Below are positions 9,671 to 18,171 of a stretch of DNA of 64,000 nucleotides, one piece after another (within the stretch, counting starts at the first letter, position 1; each line of letters begins with the position of its first letter). Both the position numbers and the translations under genes were made by a program. The DNA lies in assembly GCF_022352215.1 (NCBI RefSeq), contig NZ_JAKRWF010000006.1, forward strand, positions 1-64,000. The letters run 5' to 3'. The notes under the pieces were generated by a model, which saw nothing but the letters and a program-made list of their open reading frames with translations, searched no databases and was not told where the DNA came from. This DNA is from Flavihumibacter cheonanensis. GTDB lineage: Bacteria > Bacteroidota > Bacteroidia > Chitinophagales > Chitinophagaceae.

Positions 9671-9924
9671 GCCTAGAAGTTTCTACGGTTAAAAAAACAA
9701 ACGGTTTACGCTAATAATCGGAGACAGAAAAGAATCAATAAGGTAGGATTGCAGGCTGGTCGATTCGTGTAGTATTATAAAGATAATTTATTTTGAATAT
9801 AAGTTGGAGAGTAGTGATAAAAAATACTGTACAGAAGTTCAAAAATCAAAAATCAGGTAGTTTTACGATATGATATAACGGTGTGCTGTAAGCTTAATTT
9901 CTGAAATGTATAAGCATAAAAAAA

Positions 9925-9941
9925 GGCGCTCAAATAGCGCC
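9925..9941 (-). terminator. Bidirectional-looking rho-independent terminator after the OmpA-like gene
   Basis: Six-base stem GGCGCT/AGCGCC with loop CAAAT. It is flanked by A7 on the left (T7 on the minus strand) and a T-rich tract on the right, so it could stop transcription in both directions. It lies 24 bases past the stop of the minus-strand OmpA gene. Confidence 0.8.
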
Positions 9942-9964
9942 TCTTTTTTTATACTTGCCTGATA

Positions 9965-10834
9965 TTATTTCCTTTCCAGCAATTGGTAGAACTGATCAAG
10001 TTGAGGAAGAATTACAATCCTGGTACGACGGTTGGCCGCTTTCCCTGCTGCAGTTGAATTGTCAGCTACAGGTTTGTATTCACCACGACCGGCAGCCGCC
10101 ATCTTAGCAGGATCCAGTCCGTGTTTTTTCTGAAGCACTTTTACTACACTGGTAGCGCGCATTACACTTAGGTCCCAGTTGTCTTTAATAATACCAATAT
10201 TTCCACGAATTTCATTGTTGTCGGTATGGCCCTCCACCATGAATTCGATGTCAGGCTGGTTCTTCAGTACCAAAGCTACTTTACCAAGCACTTCTTCTGC
10301 TCTTGGAGTGATGGCATAGCTACCGCTTTTGAAGAGCAGTTTATCGGAAATATCAACATACACTACTCCTTTGTCAACTTTAATGTTGATGTCTTCGTCT
10401 TCCATGTTGCCAATGGCTCCTTTAAGGTTCATAACCAGGGCCATATTCAGTGAGTCTTTTTTAGCCATTTGGGTTTGCAGATCCTGAATGTAAGCATCTT
10501 TCAATCCCAGGTTTTCCATGGATTTTTTAATGCTTTCTGCCTGAGAAGCAGAAATCACAGAGAGATCCTGCAGTTGTTTCAAGGCGGTAGTGTTGTTTTC
10601 TTTCAGGAAATCCATCTGCTTGTTCAGATTCGCAATTTCAGACTCTAATCCGGCCCTTTTACGAGCTTCTTCTGCTTTAGCGTCTTCGCAGCTTTTCAGA
10701 TCGTTCTGCAATTGATTGTGCTTGTCGCTCAATTCCGCATAACGAGCCTGTTCAGCTTTGAATTTTTTGGAGCTTACACAGGAGATCATGGAAACTGATG
10801 TGAAAGCTGCAAGTACTAAGTAAGAAACTTTCAT
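9965..10834 (-). CDS. OmpA family outer membrane lipoprotein
   Basis: Peptidoglycan-anchoring protein of 289 residues. Seen: signal sequence with a lipobox-like end (SMISC, Cys19), a long coiled coil at about 25-125 (heptads rich in Glu, Lys, Gln), and a C-terminal OmpA domain at about 150-285 with VEGHTDN, LSVMRATSVVKVL and the ANRRTRI motif that binds diaminopimelate. The layout (lipoprotein, coiled coil, OmpA domain) suggests a tether from the outer membrane across the periplasm to the cell wall. It stands alone with its own terminator at 9925-9941. Confidence 0.9.
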   Translation of the reverse strand: MKVSYLVLAAFTSVSMISCVSSKKFKAEQARYAELSDKHNQLQNDLKSCEDAKAEEARKRAGLESEIANLNKQMDFLKENNTTALKQLQDLSVISASQAESIKKSMENLGLKDAYIQDLQTQMAKKDSLNMALVMNLKGAIGNMEDEDINIKVDKGVVYVDISDKLLFKSGSYAITPRAEEVLGKVALVLKNQPDIEFMVEGHTDNNEIRGNIGIIKDNWDLSVMRATSVVKVLQKKHGLDPAKMAAAGRGEYKPVADNSTAAGKAANRRTRIVILPQLDQFYQLLERK

Positions 10835-10956
10835 TTGGTTATAGTTTTTAGTTAAAATTTCGCATAAATGTACGTCTAACTATCAAGTTTTGTGCCTCAA
10901 ATCGGGGACTTTTAACAACACTTGAAAGTATACGTAAGAAACATAATGTGTTCTGC

Positions 10957-11529
10957 CTATTTGCCTTTCAAATCTTGCATTCCCAATTCGGGGTGTCTTC
11001 CTTTAACCGGAGCAAAAAATTCCACAATTTTCGGGAAATCTGCCTCCGGGCTTTCCCCGGGATAAAAGGGTTTTGATAGCTTCAATTCTCTTTTAGAAAA
11101 ATCCATGCCAGCCATTACAATAGGTACGCCTGCAAGTTTGGCAATATGCCAGAAACCGGTTTTGAGTCGTTCCACTTTTTTCCTGGTACCCTCCGGAGAT
11201 AAGGCCAGGACAAAATGCTTACGCCTGGCAAACTCCTGTACTACCTGATCAACAAGATTATTCTTGTTGTTTCTGTCTACAGGGACTCCTCCGGTTGCCT
11301 TGAAGAACCAGCCAAAAGGTCCGTCAAACAACTCTTTTTTACCAAGATAATGGGCATGCGGAATCGGAATGATACTTCGGGCAGCCATCCCTGTTACAAC
11401 ATCCCAGGCACTTGTGTGTGGGCCTACAATAATAATAGCCCGGGTGAGTCCGGAAGGCCATTCCCCATCCAGCTTCCAGTGATTCCAATTCCACCACCAT
11501 TTCCAGAATAGTCTGCCAGTTTTATTCAC
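10957..11529 (-). CDS. 1-acyl-sn-glycerol-3-phosphate acyltransferase-like (PlsC family)
   Basis: Acyltransferase of the PlsC superfamily, 190 residues from the GTG at 11529. Seen: the catalytic HX4D motif as PHTSAWD, the acceptor-binding PEGTRKK, and the block FKATGGVPVDR. It most likely transfers an acyl chain onto lysophosphatidate or a related lipid at the inner membrane. The open frame extends to an ATG at 11571, but that part overlaps the terminator hairpin of the preceding gene (11546-11565), which makes the GTG start more likely. The N-terminus is Trp-rich (FWKWWWNWNHW), consistent with membrane association. Confidence 0.82.
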   Translation of the reverse strand: MNKTGRLFWKWWWNWNHWKLDGEWPSGLTRAIIIVGPHTSAWDVVTGMAARSIIPIPHAHYLGKKELFDGPFGWFFKATGGVPVDRNNKNNLVDQVVQEFARRKHFVLALSPEGTRKKVERLKTGFWHIAKLAGVPIVMAGMDFSKRELKLSKPFYPGESPEADFPKIVEFFAPVKGRHPELGMQDLKGK

Positions 11530-11539
11530 TGGACAAATA

Positions 11540-11565
11540 TAAAAAAGGCTGCCACAAGGACAGCC
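11540..11565 (-). terminator. Rho-independent terminator after DUF4920 gene
   Basis: Minus-strand hairpin with stem GGCTG/CAGCC and a 9-base loop, followed directly by TTTTTTATA. It sits 24 bases past the DUF4920 stop codon at 11589 and overlaps the longest possible reading frame of the acyltransferase. Confidence 0.75.
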
Positions 11566-11588
11566 CGACAATTTTATTCAACCTCAGA

Positions 11589-12053
11589 TCAGAGTACCAA
11601 TACTCCTTTTGCTACGAATTGTACTTCTTTCTTTGGAGCCTTAATTTTTTCAATTTCATCAGCAGGTTTACCGGCATCTTTGGCATAGTGCTTCTGCTGC
11701 TTCACAGAAACTTCTTTAACTATGGCTTCTCCATCCAACACTACTTCTTTGCCCTGTATATCTTTTGGCATAAAAAAACCATAATCCTTAAATTTTACCA
11801 TTAGGGTTTCTCCGTTCTCTTTCTCTACTTTCATCCAGCAGCCCTTTTCCTGGCAAACCTCTACCACCTTGCCACTGATTTTTCCAGTAAATCCGGAATT
11901 TGACATTTTGGAGGACAACTCATTTACACTAATTGCTCCGTCTGCACTTGCTCCGGCACCATAAGTTACACCCTTGTTGGCGGATACAGGCGATTGAGCA
12001 ACAGCTGATCCCGTCAATACAAACAATCCTATGGCTAAACTGAGTATTCTCAT
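11589..12053 (-). CDS. DUF4920 domain-containing periplasmic protein
   Basis: Small exported protein of 154 residues with a signal peptide ending SAVAQ. The DUF4920 domain spans about 30-150, with the conserved core GKVVEVCQEKGCWMKV and DYGFFMPKDIQGK. The paired Cys in CQEKGCW could bind a metal or form a disulfide; function of the family is unknown. It is a single-gene unit: a TATCTTTG element reads toward it on the minus strand at 12073-12080 and a terminator follows. Confidence 0.85.
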   Translation of the reverse strand: MRILSLAIGLFVLTGSAVAQSPVSANKGVTYGAGASADGAISVNELSSKMSNSGFTGKISGKVVEVCQEKGCWMKVEKENGETLMVKFKDYGFFMPKDIQGKEVVLDGEAIVKEVSVKQQKHYAKDAGKPADEIEKIKAPKKEVQFVAKGVLVL

Positions 12054-12216
12054 GATTTTACTGATTTAAAGACAAAGATACAATTCCGAAACTACACCTG
12101 TCCAGGCGCTCTGGCTCCTTATGTGAAAAAAATATTAAAAGGTCAAGGGTGATTTAGCGGTAAAAAATTTAGTGAAAACTTGCTAAAAATATTAGTGTTG
12201 ATATTTATTTCTCATC

Positions 12217-12224
12217 TATCTTTG
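12217..12224 (+). promoter_or_regulatory. Candidate -7 element (TAnnTTTG) for recA
   Basis: TATCTTTG matches the Bacteroidota -7 consensus and lies 41 bases before the recA ATG. A TTG at 12198-12200 could be the -33 part, but its 16-base spacing is shorter than the usual 19-21, so the call is tentative. Confidence 0.45.
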
Positions 12225-12265
12225 CTGTACAAATAAATTTGAACAGTACTAAAAACAACAGCTAT

Positions 12266-13267
12266 ATGTCAAATGCAGAAAAATTGAAGGCGCTGAAGCT
12301 GACCATGGACAAAATCGATAAGGATTTTGGGAAAGGGTCTGTGATGATGATGAACGAACGATCATCAGAACCCCAGGAAGTTGTATCCACGGGATCTCTG
12401 GGCCTGGATGTGGCCCTTGGCATTGGTGGTTTCCCCAGAGGGAGGATCATTGAAATATACGGACCTGAATCATCCGGTAAAACCACCATTGCGATTCATG
12501 CCATCGCTGAAGCCCAGAAAAAAGGTGGAATGTGCGCCATAATTGACGCTGAACATGCTTTTGACAGTAGTTATGCTAAAAAATTAGGTGTGGATGTTGA
12601 TAATCTTTTGATTTCCCAGCCTGATTATGGTGAACAGGCACTTGAAATTGCAGACCGTTTGATTTTATCCGGAGCGCTGGATGTAGTTGTTATTGACTCA
12701 GTAGCTGCCCTGGTACCAAAAGGCGAACTGGAAGGGGAGATGGGCGACAGTAAAATGGGATTGCAGGCAAGATTGATGAGCCAGGCACTTCGGAAACTTA
12801 CCGCAACTATTAATAAAACCAATACCATCTGCATCTTTATCAACCAGTTGAGAGAAAAAATTGGTGTAATGTTCGGTAACCCCGAAACAACCACTGGTGG
12901 TAATGCGCTGAAGTTTTATGCATCTGTGAGGCTGGATATCCGCCGGATGAGCCAAATCAAGGATGGCGATGAAGCTGTTGGTAATCGGGTGAAGGTAAAG
13001 GTGGTGAAGAACAAAGTCGCTCCTCCTTTCCGGGCTGCAGAATTCGATATTATTTTTGGGGAAGGAATTTCCAAAGTAGGGGAGATTATTGATATGGGAG
13101 TGGATCTTGGTATCGTTCAAAAAAGCGGTAGCTGGTTCAGTTATAATTCGGACAAACTGGGCCAGGGAAGAGACGCCGTAAAACAATTGTTACGGGATAA
13201 CCCTGAATTGCAGGCAGAGATTGAAAAGAAAATAAGGGAAAAGATTGCTGAAATGCAGGCAGCATAA
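12266..13267 (+). CDS. recA: Recombinase RecA
   Basis: DNA strand-exchange protein and SOS co-protease. At 333 residues it has the typical length. Seen: Walker A GPESSGKT (66-73), the conserved EHAFD, the Walker B strand [12 protein letters not shown], the L2 loop with [10 protein letters not shown], and a C-terminus rich in Glu/Lys. ATG at 12266 is chosen over an upstream in-frame TTG at 12239, which would add nine residues unlike the family. The gene is single, with a strong terminator 10 bases after the stop. No LexA-type operator is recognisable upstream. Confidence 0.98.
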   Translation: MSNAEKLKALKLTMDKIDKDFGKGSVMMMNERSSEPQEVVSTGSLGLDVALGIGGFPRGRIIEIYGPESSGKTTIAIHAIAEAQKKGGMCAIIDAEHAFDSSYAKKLGVDVDNLLISQPDYGEQALEIADRLILSGALDVVVIDSVAALVPKGELEGEMGDSKMGLQARLMSQALRKLTATINKTNTICIFINQLREKIGVMFGNPETTTGGNALKFYASVRLDIRRMSQIKDGDEAVGNRVKVKVVKNKVAPPFRAAEFDIIFGEGISKVGEIIDMGVDLGIVQKSGSWFSYNSDKLGQGRDAVKQLLRDNPELQAEIEKKIREKIAEMQAA

Positions 13268-13273
13268 AAAATC

Positions 13274-13307
13274 AAAAGGCCTGAGATCTTTAGATCCGGC
13301 CTTTTTT
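13274..13307 (+). terminator. Rho-independent terminator after recA
   Basis: Outer stem GGCC/GGCC plus inner stem GATCT/AGATC around a two-base loop, followed by T6. It starts 7 bases after the recA stop codon. Confidence 0.85.
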
Positions 13308-13339
13308 GTTGGTCTTTTACGATTTCCTATTTTGCATCA

Positions 13340-14128
13340 ATGACCTTTTTAAACAGGTGCCTGTTCAGTGCCATTTTTTTTGTCTTTTGTCTACCGGTTT
13401 TTGGCCAGGAAGATAGTCTCCCAGCCAATTATTACCGGATTAATAAAACATATATCGGGAGTTATTTTACGGATTTTCCCAAGGTTGTTACTGCTCCTGC
13501 AAGATACTCCAGTAAAGACTGGAGAACTGTTGCAATTGTAGTAGCGGGTACCGGTGCGATGATGACACTGGACAGGAGCATCAAACAATGGGTCCAGGCT
13601 AACCGAAATAACTTCTTAAGCCAAACCTCCCGAATTATAGAGCCTTTTGGTAATGAATATTCCCCATATTTGGTGGGTGCCATGTATCTGACAGGCGTAT
13701 TAACGAAAGACAGAAGGATGGAACATGTTTCGCTTGTTTCTGCCAAATCCCTTGTTTTTACTACGTTGCTGACTGCCGGATCAAAACAATTGGTAAGACG
13801 CCGCCGCCCCGCTTATACAGATGATCCTTTTGAATTCAATAGCATGTTCCAGGGTGGACGTGAGTGGACTTCTTTTCCATCTGGTCATGCGAATACTGTA
13901 TTCACGGTAGCAACCGCAATTGCGCTACAATACAATGACAAAAAATGGGTGCCTTACGTGGCGTATGGTATTGCTGGTTTAACCGGGGTGTCCAGGATTT
14001 ATGATAACAGGCATTGGGCAACAGATGTAATAGTTGGAGCAGCGATGGGACATTTTATTACTAAAACACTGTATAGGATTGAAGAAGCAAAGGCAAGGAA
14101 GAAAGAATTGAGATCATTTTCGTTCTAG
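13340..14128 (+). CDS. Phosphatase PAP2 family protein
   Basis: Lipid or sugar-phosphate phosphatase, 262 residues. Seen: signal peptide (about 1-22, ending VFGQ), several hydrophobic helices, and the three PAP2 motifs: KQLVRRRRP, PSGH (in SFPSGHANTVF) and SRIYDNRHWATDV with the catalytic His. Likely substrates are phosphatidate, undecaprenyl pyrophosphate or another lipid phosphate handled on the periplasmic side; the sequence does not decide. It is convergent with the CNNM/CBS gene, with 9 bases between stop codons and no clear terminator. Confidence 0.9.
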   Translation: MTFLNRCLFSAIFFVFCLPVFGQEDSLPANYYRINKTYIGSYFTDFPKVVTAPARYSSKDWRTVAIVVAGTGAMMTLDRSIKQWVQANRNNFLSQTSRIIEPFGNEYSPYLVGAMYLTGVLTKDRRMEHVSLVSAKSLVFTTLLTAGSKQLVRRRRPAYTDDPFEFNSMFQGGREWTSFPSGHANTVFTVATAIALQYNDKKWVPYVAYGIAGLTGVSRIYDNRHWATDVIVGAAMGHFITKTLYRIEEAKARKKELRSFSF

Positions 14129-14137
14129 TTCGCGCTG

Positions 14138-15412
14138 TTATTTCAGCAATTTAAGTTTTACCATTTCAATTCGGGTATGACTAACTGATAGAATTTCAAA
14201 TTCAAAATTGTCAACAATAATCCTTTCCTTAACCTTGGGAATGGTTTCGTGATGCTGGATAATAAATCCTGAAAGAGTTTCGGCTTCCTCCCGGGAGAAT
14301 TCAAGATCATATTTTTCGCGCAGGTAATCCAGTTCCAGTCTTCCTGAAAAAATAAATTCCCGGTCATTTAATTTTTTCTCTTCCAGTTCTTCAGTGTCGT
14401 GTTCGTCCTGGATTTCTCCAAAAATTTCTTCCAGCAGGTCTTCCATAGTTACTATACCGGAAGTGCCGCCAAACTCATCCACCACCCAGGCCATACTTTT
14501 ACGTTCCCTTGTGAATTTGTTAATCAGATCCGTTGCATTCATACTTTCCGGAACAGCTGGAATGGGAAGCAGTACATCTGAAATGGTCGCTGGCTTTTCA
14601 AACATATCCAGTTGGTGTATATAGCCTACGATATGATCGATATTCCCTTCGTATACGACAAGTTTACTTAGTTTGGTTTCAATAAACCGCTCCAATGCCT
14701 TGTCAACCGAATTGTTTATTTCAATGCCCTCAATCTCCTTTCTCGGAATCAGACACTGCCTTACTCTTACTGTTGGTAGTGAAAGCGCATTTTCAATCAG
14801 GTGGGCATTCATGTCCTGTCCATCGCCTTCCGACTCATAACTGGCTTGCTGGTAGTAGCTGTCCAGGTCAACTCTGAAAAAACTTTCTTTCTTTTCATCA
14901 ATGCGGACGTTGAAAAAATACTTCAGGATCGCCTGTGATAAGGTAACCAGCATATCCGCCACGGGATGTGTGATCCAGAAGAAAAAATTGGCAAAAGAAG
15001 CTACTCCTGAATTGAGTAACCATTCATTTTTCGATCGCCAGATAGCCCTTGGCAGGAATTCGCCAAAAAAAATAAAAATGATTCCTGCAAGTGTTATTTC
15101 TACAAATAAATGAGTGAAATCGGCCGCCCCTTCCGGAAGAGTTTTTTCGAGATATAACCAGGCTGGCTCCAAAGCCTGGCCAATCATTAATCCATACGCA
15201 ACCAAACAGAAGGTTAGCCAAATTAAAACCACCCCGATAAAAAGTGAAGATCGTTCAAAAAAATAACTGACCAATGTGCCACCTGTTCTTCCCTGTTTTT
15301 TACGCAATTCAACAGAAAGGCGGTTAATGCTTCCAAAAGCAGCTTCTATGCCTACGAAAAAGCCTGCCAGTAAAAGGAAAAATACAATAAGGCCGATCGT
15401 GTTCCAATTCAT
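14138..15412 (-). CDS. CNNM/CBS-domain membrane protein (hemolysin C/CorC family, GldE-like)
   Basis: Inner-membrane protein of 424 residues. Order: CNNM transmembrane domain (about 1-190, four hydrophobic segments), a tandem CBS pair (about 205-335) that binds adenosine nucleotides, and a C-terminal CorC_HlyC domain (about 345-424). Family members act in Mg or Co efflux; in gliding Flavobacteria the member GldE supports gliding motility, and gldC and gldH in this window make that role plausible here (inference). It is read in the same direction as gmk and murA upstream, 52 bases after gmk, and may be the last gene of that unit. Confidence 0.85.
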   Translation of the reverse strand: MNWNTIGLIVFFLLLAGFFVGIEAAFGSINRLSVELRKKQGRTGGTLVSYFFERSSLFIGVVLIWLTFCLVAYGLMIGQALEPAWLYLEKTLPEGAADFTHLFVEITLAGIIFIFFGEFLPRAIWRSKNEWLLNSGVASFANFFFWITHPVADMLVTLSQAILKYFFNVRIDEKKESFFRVDLDSYYQQASYESEGDGQDMNAHLIENALSLPTVRVRQCLIPRKEIEGIEINNSVDKALERFIETKLSKLVVYEGNIDHIVGYIHQLDMFEKPATISDVLLPIPAVPESMNATDLINKFTRERKSMAWVVDEFGGTSGIVTMEDLLEEIFGEIQDEHDTEELEEKKLNDREFIFSGRLELDYLREKYDLEFSREEAETLSGFIIQHHETIPKVKERIIVDNFEFEILSVSHTRIEMVKLKLLK

Positions 15413-15464
15413 ACACTACGAATATAAGCATAGTTTTGGCATAGAAAGAACTGCTGCCTGCGCT

Positions 15465-16040
15465 TTATCGGTTAAGAAAAGAACCAATTAGTCCGGCAGC
15501 TTCCTGGCAGGCTTTCTCCAGTTGATCATTTACAATTACATGATCAAAATGATGTTTGAAGCCGATTTCATAGGACGCTTTATTTACCCTGGCGGCCAGG
15601 CTTTCTGCTGATTCTGTACCCCTGCTTACCAGGCGTTTTTTCAGTTCTTCTACTGAAGGAGGTTCGATAAACAGCGAAAGGGAATTGTGCGGGTATTGCT
15701 GTTGAATATGGATAGCCCCTTTTACATCTATGTCCAGCATGGGTACCTGGTGTAGTGACCAGATTCGTTCCATTTCAGACTTAAGCGTACCATAATATTT
15801 ACCTTCATAAACCATTTCCCATTCCATAAAATCATTTTGACGGATATGATTTTTGAATTCTTCTACCGACATGAAATAATAATCTTTTCCATGTTGCTCC
15901 ATGCCTCTCGGTGAACGGGTTGCAGCGGATATAGAAAAAGCCAATTGAGGGAACTTTTTCAGAAGATAACGGGTGATAGATGTTTTGCCTGCTCCCGAGG
16001 GAGCAGTTATGATGATAATTTTTTTATTGCTGTATTCCAT
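15465..16040 (-). CDS. gmk: Guanylate kinase
   Basis: Phosphorylates GMP to GDP. Length of 191 residues is usual. Seen: P-loop APSGAGKTS (13-21), GMP-binding block ATRSPRGMEQHGKDYYF, and the C-terminal RGTESAESLAARV. Its start codon overlaps the murA stop codon (TGATG arrangement at 16038-16042), so translation is coupled to murA. Confidence 0.97.
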   Translation of the reverse strand: MEYSNKKIIIITAPSGAGKTSITRYLLKKFPQLAFSISAATRSPRGMEQHGKDYYFMSVEEFKNHIRQNDFMEWEMVYEGKYYGTLKSEMERIWSLHQVPMLDIDVKGAIHIQQQYPHNSLSLFIEPPSVEELKKRLVSRGTESAESLAARVNKASYEIGFKHHFDHVIVNDQLEKACQEAAGLIGSFLNR

Positions 16041-17344
16041 CAGATCCTTTTAATATCCGCTCCTAATGCTTTTAGTCTGGTGTCCATATATTGATATCCG
16101 CGATCTATCTGTTCGATATTCTGAATGATACTTTTCCCTTCAGCACTCAAGGCTGCTATGAGCAGAGAAACTCCCGCACGAATGTCCGGACTGCTCATGG
16201 TAATTCCTCTCAGTTTTTGTTCGCGGCCATGCCCGATCACTGCAGCGCGGTGGGGGTCACATAAAATAATCTGGGCACCCATGTCAATCAGTTTGTCAAC
16301 AAAAAACAAACGACTCTCAAACATCTTTTGGTGAATCAATACAGACCCCTTGGCCTGTGTGGCTACTACCAGTACAATACTCAGGAGATCAGGTGTAAAT
16401 CCAGGCCAGGGATGATCTGAAATGGTAAGTACGGATCCATCCAGGAAGGATTGAATCTCATATACTTCCTGTTCTGGTATCAGGATGTCATCCCCCCGGA
16501 ATTCCATTTGAATTCCCAATTGCCGGAATTTTTCCGGGATGATGCCCAGGTGCTCAATGCCGGCACCCTTTATTTCAATCTGACTCTGAGTCATGGCTGC
16601 CAGACCAATAAAGGAACCAACTTCTATCATATCAGGCAGCATGCTGTGCTCCGTACCTCCCAAATAATCTACCCCTTCAATGGTCAAGAGATTACTTCCA
16701 ATACCCCTGATTTTCGCACCCATCCGATTCAGCATTTTACATAACTGCTGCAAATAGGGCTCACAAGCTGCATTGTAAATGGTTGTTTCTCCTTTGGCCA
16801 TCACGGCTGCCATCAAAATATTGGCTGTTCCTGTTACAGAGGGCTCATCCAGCAACATATAACAACCTTTCAGTTGAGAGGCATCAAGATGAAAAAAACC
16901 ATCCTCCGGATGGTATTCAAACCGGGTACCCAATTTTTCAAAACCGATAATATGTGTATCAAGGCGCCTGCGACCAATTTTATCACCACCGGGTTTTGGA
17001 ATGAATGCCGTTTTAAAACGTGCCAGCAGTGGTCCTGCCAACATTACAGATCCTCGAAGCCGGCCGCTTTTAGTACGGAATTCAATACTGTTCAGGTAAT
17101 CTATATTAATGTTATCTGCCTTGAAAACAGCAGTGTGCCTGTCGATCCGGTTTATTTTAACTCCGATATCTCCGAGTAATTCAATCAGTAAATTGACATC
17201 TAAAATGTCTGGTATGTTTTCAATGCGGACTTCTTCCGGTGTTAAGATAACAGCGCAAAGAATTTGAAGCGCTTCGTTTTTGGCACCCTGGGGAATAATA
17301 CTACCCGAGAGCTTTTTGCCTCCGGTTACTTCAAAACGATCCAT
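16040..17344 (-). CDS. murA: UDP-N-acetylglucosamine 1-carboxyvinyltransferase
   Basis: First committed step of peptidoglycan synthesis: adds enolpyruvate from PEP to UDP-GlcNAc. Length of 434 residues fits. Seen: GAKN (20-23) with the substrate-binding Lys, the catalytic loop PGGDKIGRRRLD at 118-129, FTPD with the general-base Asp, and RGYQYMDTRLKALGA at the end. The loop position that is Cys115 in E. coli (the fosfomycin target) is Asp121 here (codon 16982-16984), as in MurA proteins known to be naturally fosfomycin-insensitive. It is flanked by DUF4290 (34 bases upstream) and gmk in a conserved Bacteroidota order. Confidence 0.97.
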   Translation of the reverse strand: MDRFEVTGGKKLSGSIIPQGAKNEALQILCAVILTPEEVRIENIPDILDVNLLIELLGDIGVKINRIDRHTAVFKADNINIDYLNSIEFRTKSGRLRGSVMLAGPLLARFKTAFIPKPGGDKIGRRRLDTHIIGFEKLGTRFEYHPEDGFFHLDASQLKGCYMLLDEPSVTGTANILMAAVMAKGETTIYNAACEPYLQQLCKMLNRMGAKIRGIGSNLLTIEGVDYLGGTEHSMLPDMIEVGSFIGLAAMTQSQIEIKGAGIEHLGIIPEKFRQLGIQMEFRGDDILIPEQEVYEIQSFLDGSVLTISDHPWPGFTPDLLSIVLVVATQAKGSVLIHQKMFESRLFFVDKLIDMGAQIILCDPHRAAVIGHGREQKLRGITMSSPDIRAGVSLLIAALSAEGKSIIQNIEQIDRGYQYMDTRLKALGADIKRI

Positions 17345-17378
17345 GAAGTTGATGGATTAATGTGTAATGATTGGACAG

Positions 17379-18095
17379 TTATTTAAACCGCTTCTTGAAC
17401 TTTTGACCGCGGTTGCCGCCGTTGCGGTTGTCGCCGCCGCCACCACCCCGCGAATCACGTTGTTCATTCCGGCCCTGGTTTCCGCCACCCCGCTGCTGGA
17501 ACTTCTGAGGCCGTTTGCCTCCTCCGCCCCGATAATCACGCTGACCTTCATTGGCACGGTAAGCTTTCACAAAGGGTGTATTGGTGAATTCCAATTGGCC
17601 TCCTGTGATTGAGCTCAATTCACTTTGAATGGCATCGTCGTGCACATTTTCCTTATGCCAGTTGCTGTAAGCCAGCTTCATATAATAAGCAATAGCATTG
17701 GCGAATCCCTGTCTTTTTTCCGGATTTTCCTCCGCAAGCGCTTTTTGAATTACTACCTCTATGTTTTTTCCAATATGCGAATAGCGGGGGTATCCTTTGG
17801 GATAACGAAGTGGAGATGGCTTTGCTTTCAGTGTTTCTTTGGTTGGAATGGGGTAGGGAGATTCCACTTCCAGTTTAAAGTCAGATATAAGAAACAAGTG
17901 ATCCCACAGCTTATGACGGAAATCTTCTACGTTCTTAAGATGAGGGTTTAAAAAGCCCATCAGTTCGATCACCGCCTTGGCATTCTTCTGTCTTTTTTCT
18001 GTGTCTTCCAGCGACATCAGGTATTCAATCATGTTTTGAATATGCCTTCCATACTCGCGCATCACAAGGTGATTTCTGGTAGTGTTGTATTCCAT
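17379..18095 (-). CDS. DUF4290 domain-containing protein with RGG-rich tail
   Basis: Bacteroidota-specific protein of 238 residues whose function is unknown. Residues 1-175 form the DUF4290 domain (starts EYNTTRNHLVMREYGRH). Residues about 178-238 are a disordered tail of Gly, Arg, Gln and Asn with repeated RGGGG elements and a basic end (KFKKRFK), a composition typical of nucleic-acid-binding RGG tails. Position upstream of murA and gmk is conserved in the phylum, so co-expression with wall synthesis is likely. CAAATGTA at 18116-18123 reads as TACATTTG on the coding strand and is a plausible -7 element. Confidence 0.88.
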   Translation of the reverse strand: MEYNTTRNHLVMREYGRHIQNMIEYLMSLEDTEKRQKNAKAVIELMGFLNPHLKNVEDFRHKLWDHLFLISDFKLEVESPYPIPTKETLKAKPSPLRYPKGYPRYSHIGKNIEVVIQKALAEENPEKRQGFANAIAYYMKLAYSNWHKENVHDDAIQSELSSITGGQLEFTNTPFVKAYRANEGQRDYRGGGGKRPQKFQQRGGGNQGRNEQRDSRGGGGGDNRNGGNRGQKFKKRFK

Positions 18096-18171
18096 TCAGT
18101 CAAATTGTCGTATTGCAAATGTAAGTCTTGAGATTCAGGAAAATGAAGCAATTTGCAGCGTTTCTTTAAAT

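Noticed and set aside
12698-13186. Long open frame opposite recA
   Set aside because: It lies entirely within recA on the other strand, shows no family motifs, and mirrors the codon bias of recA.
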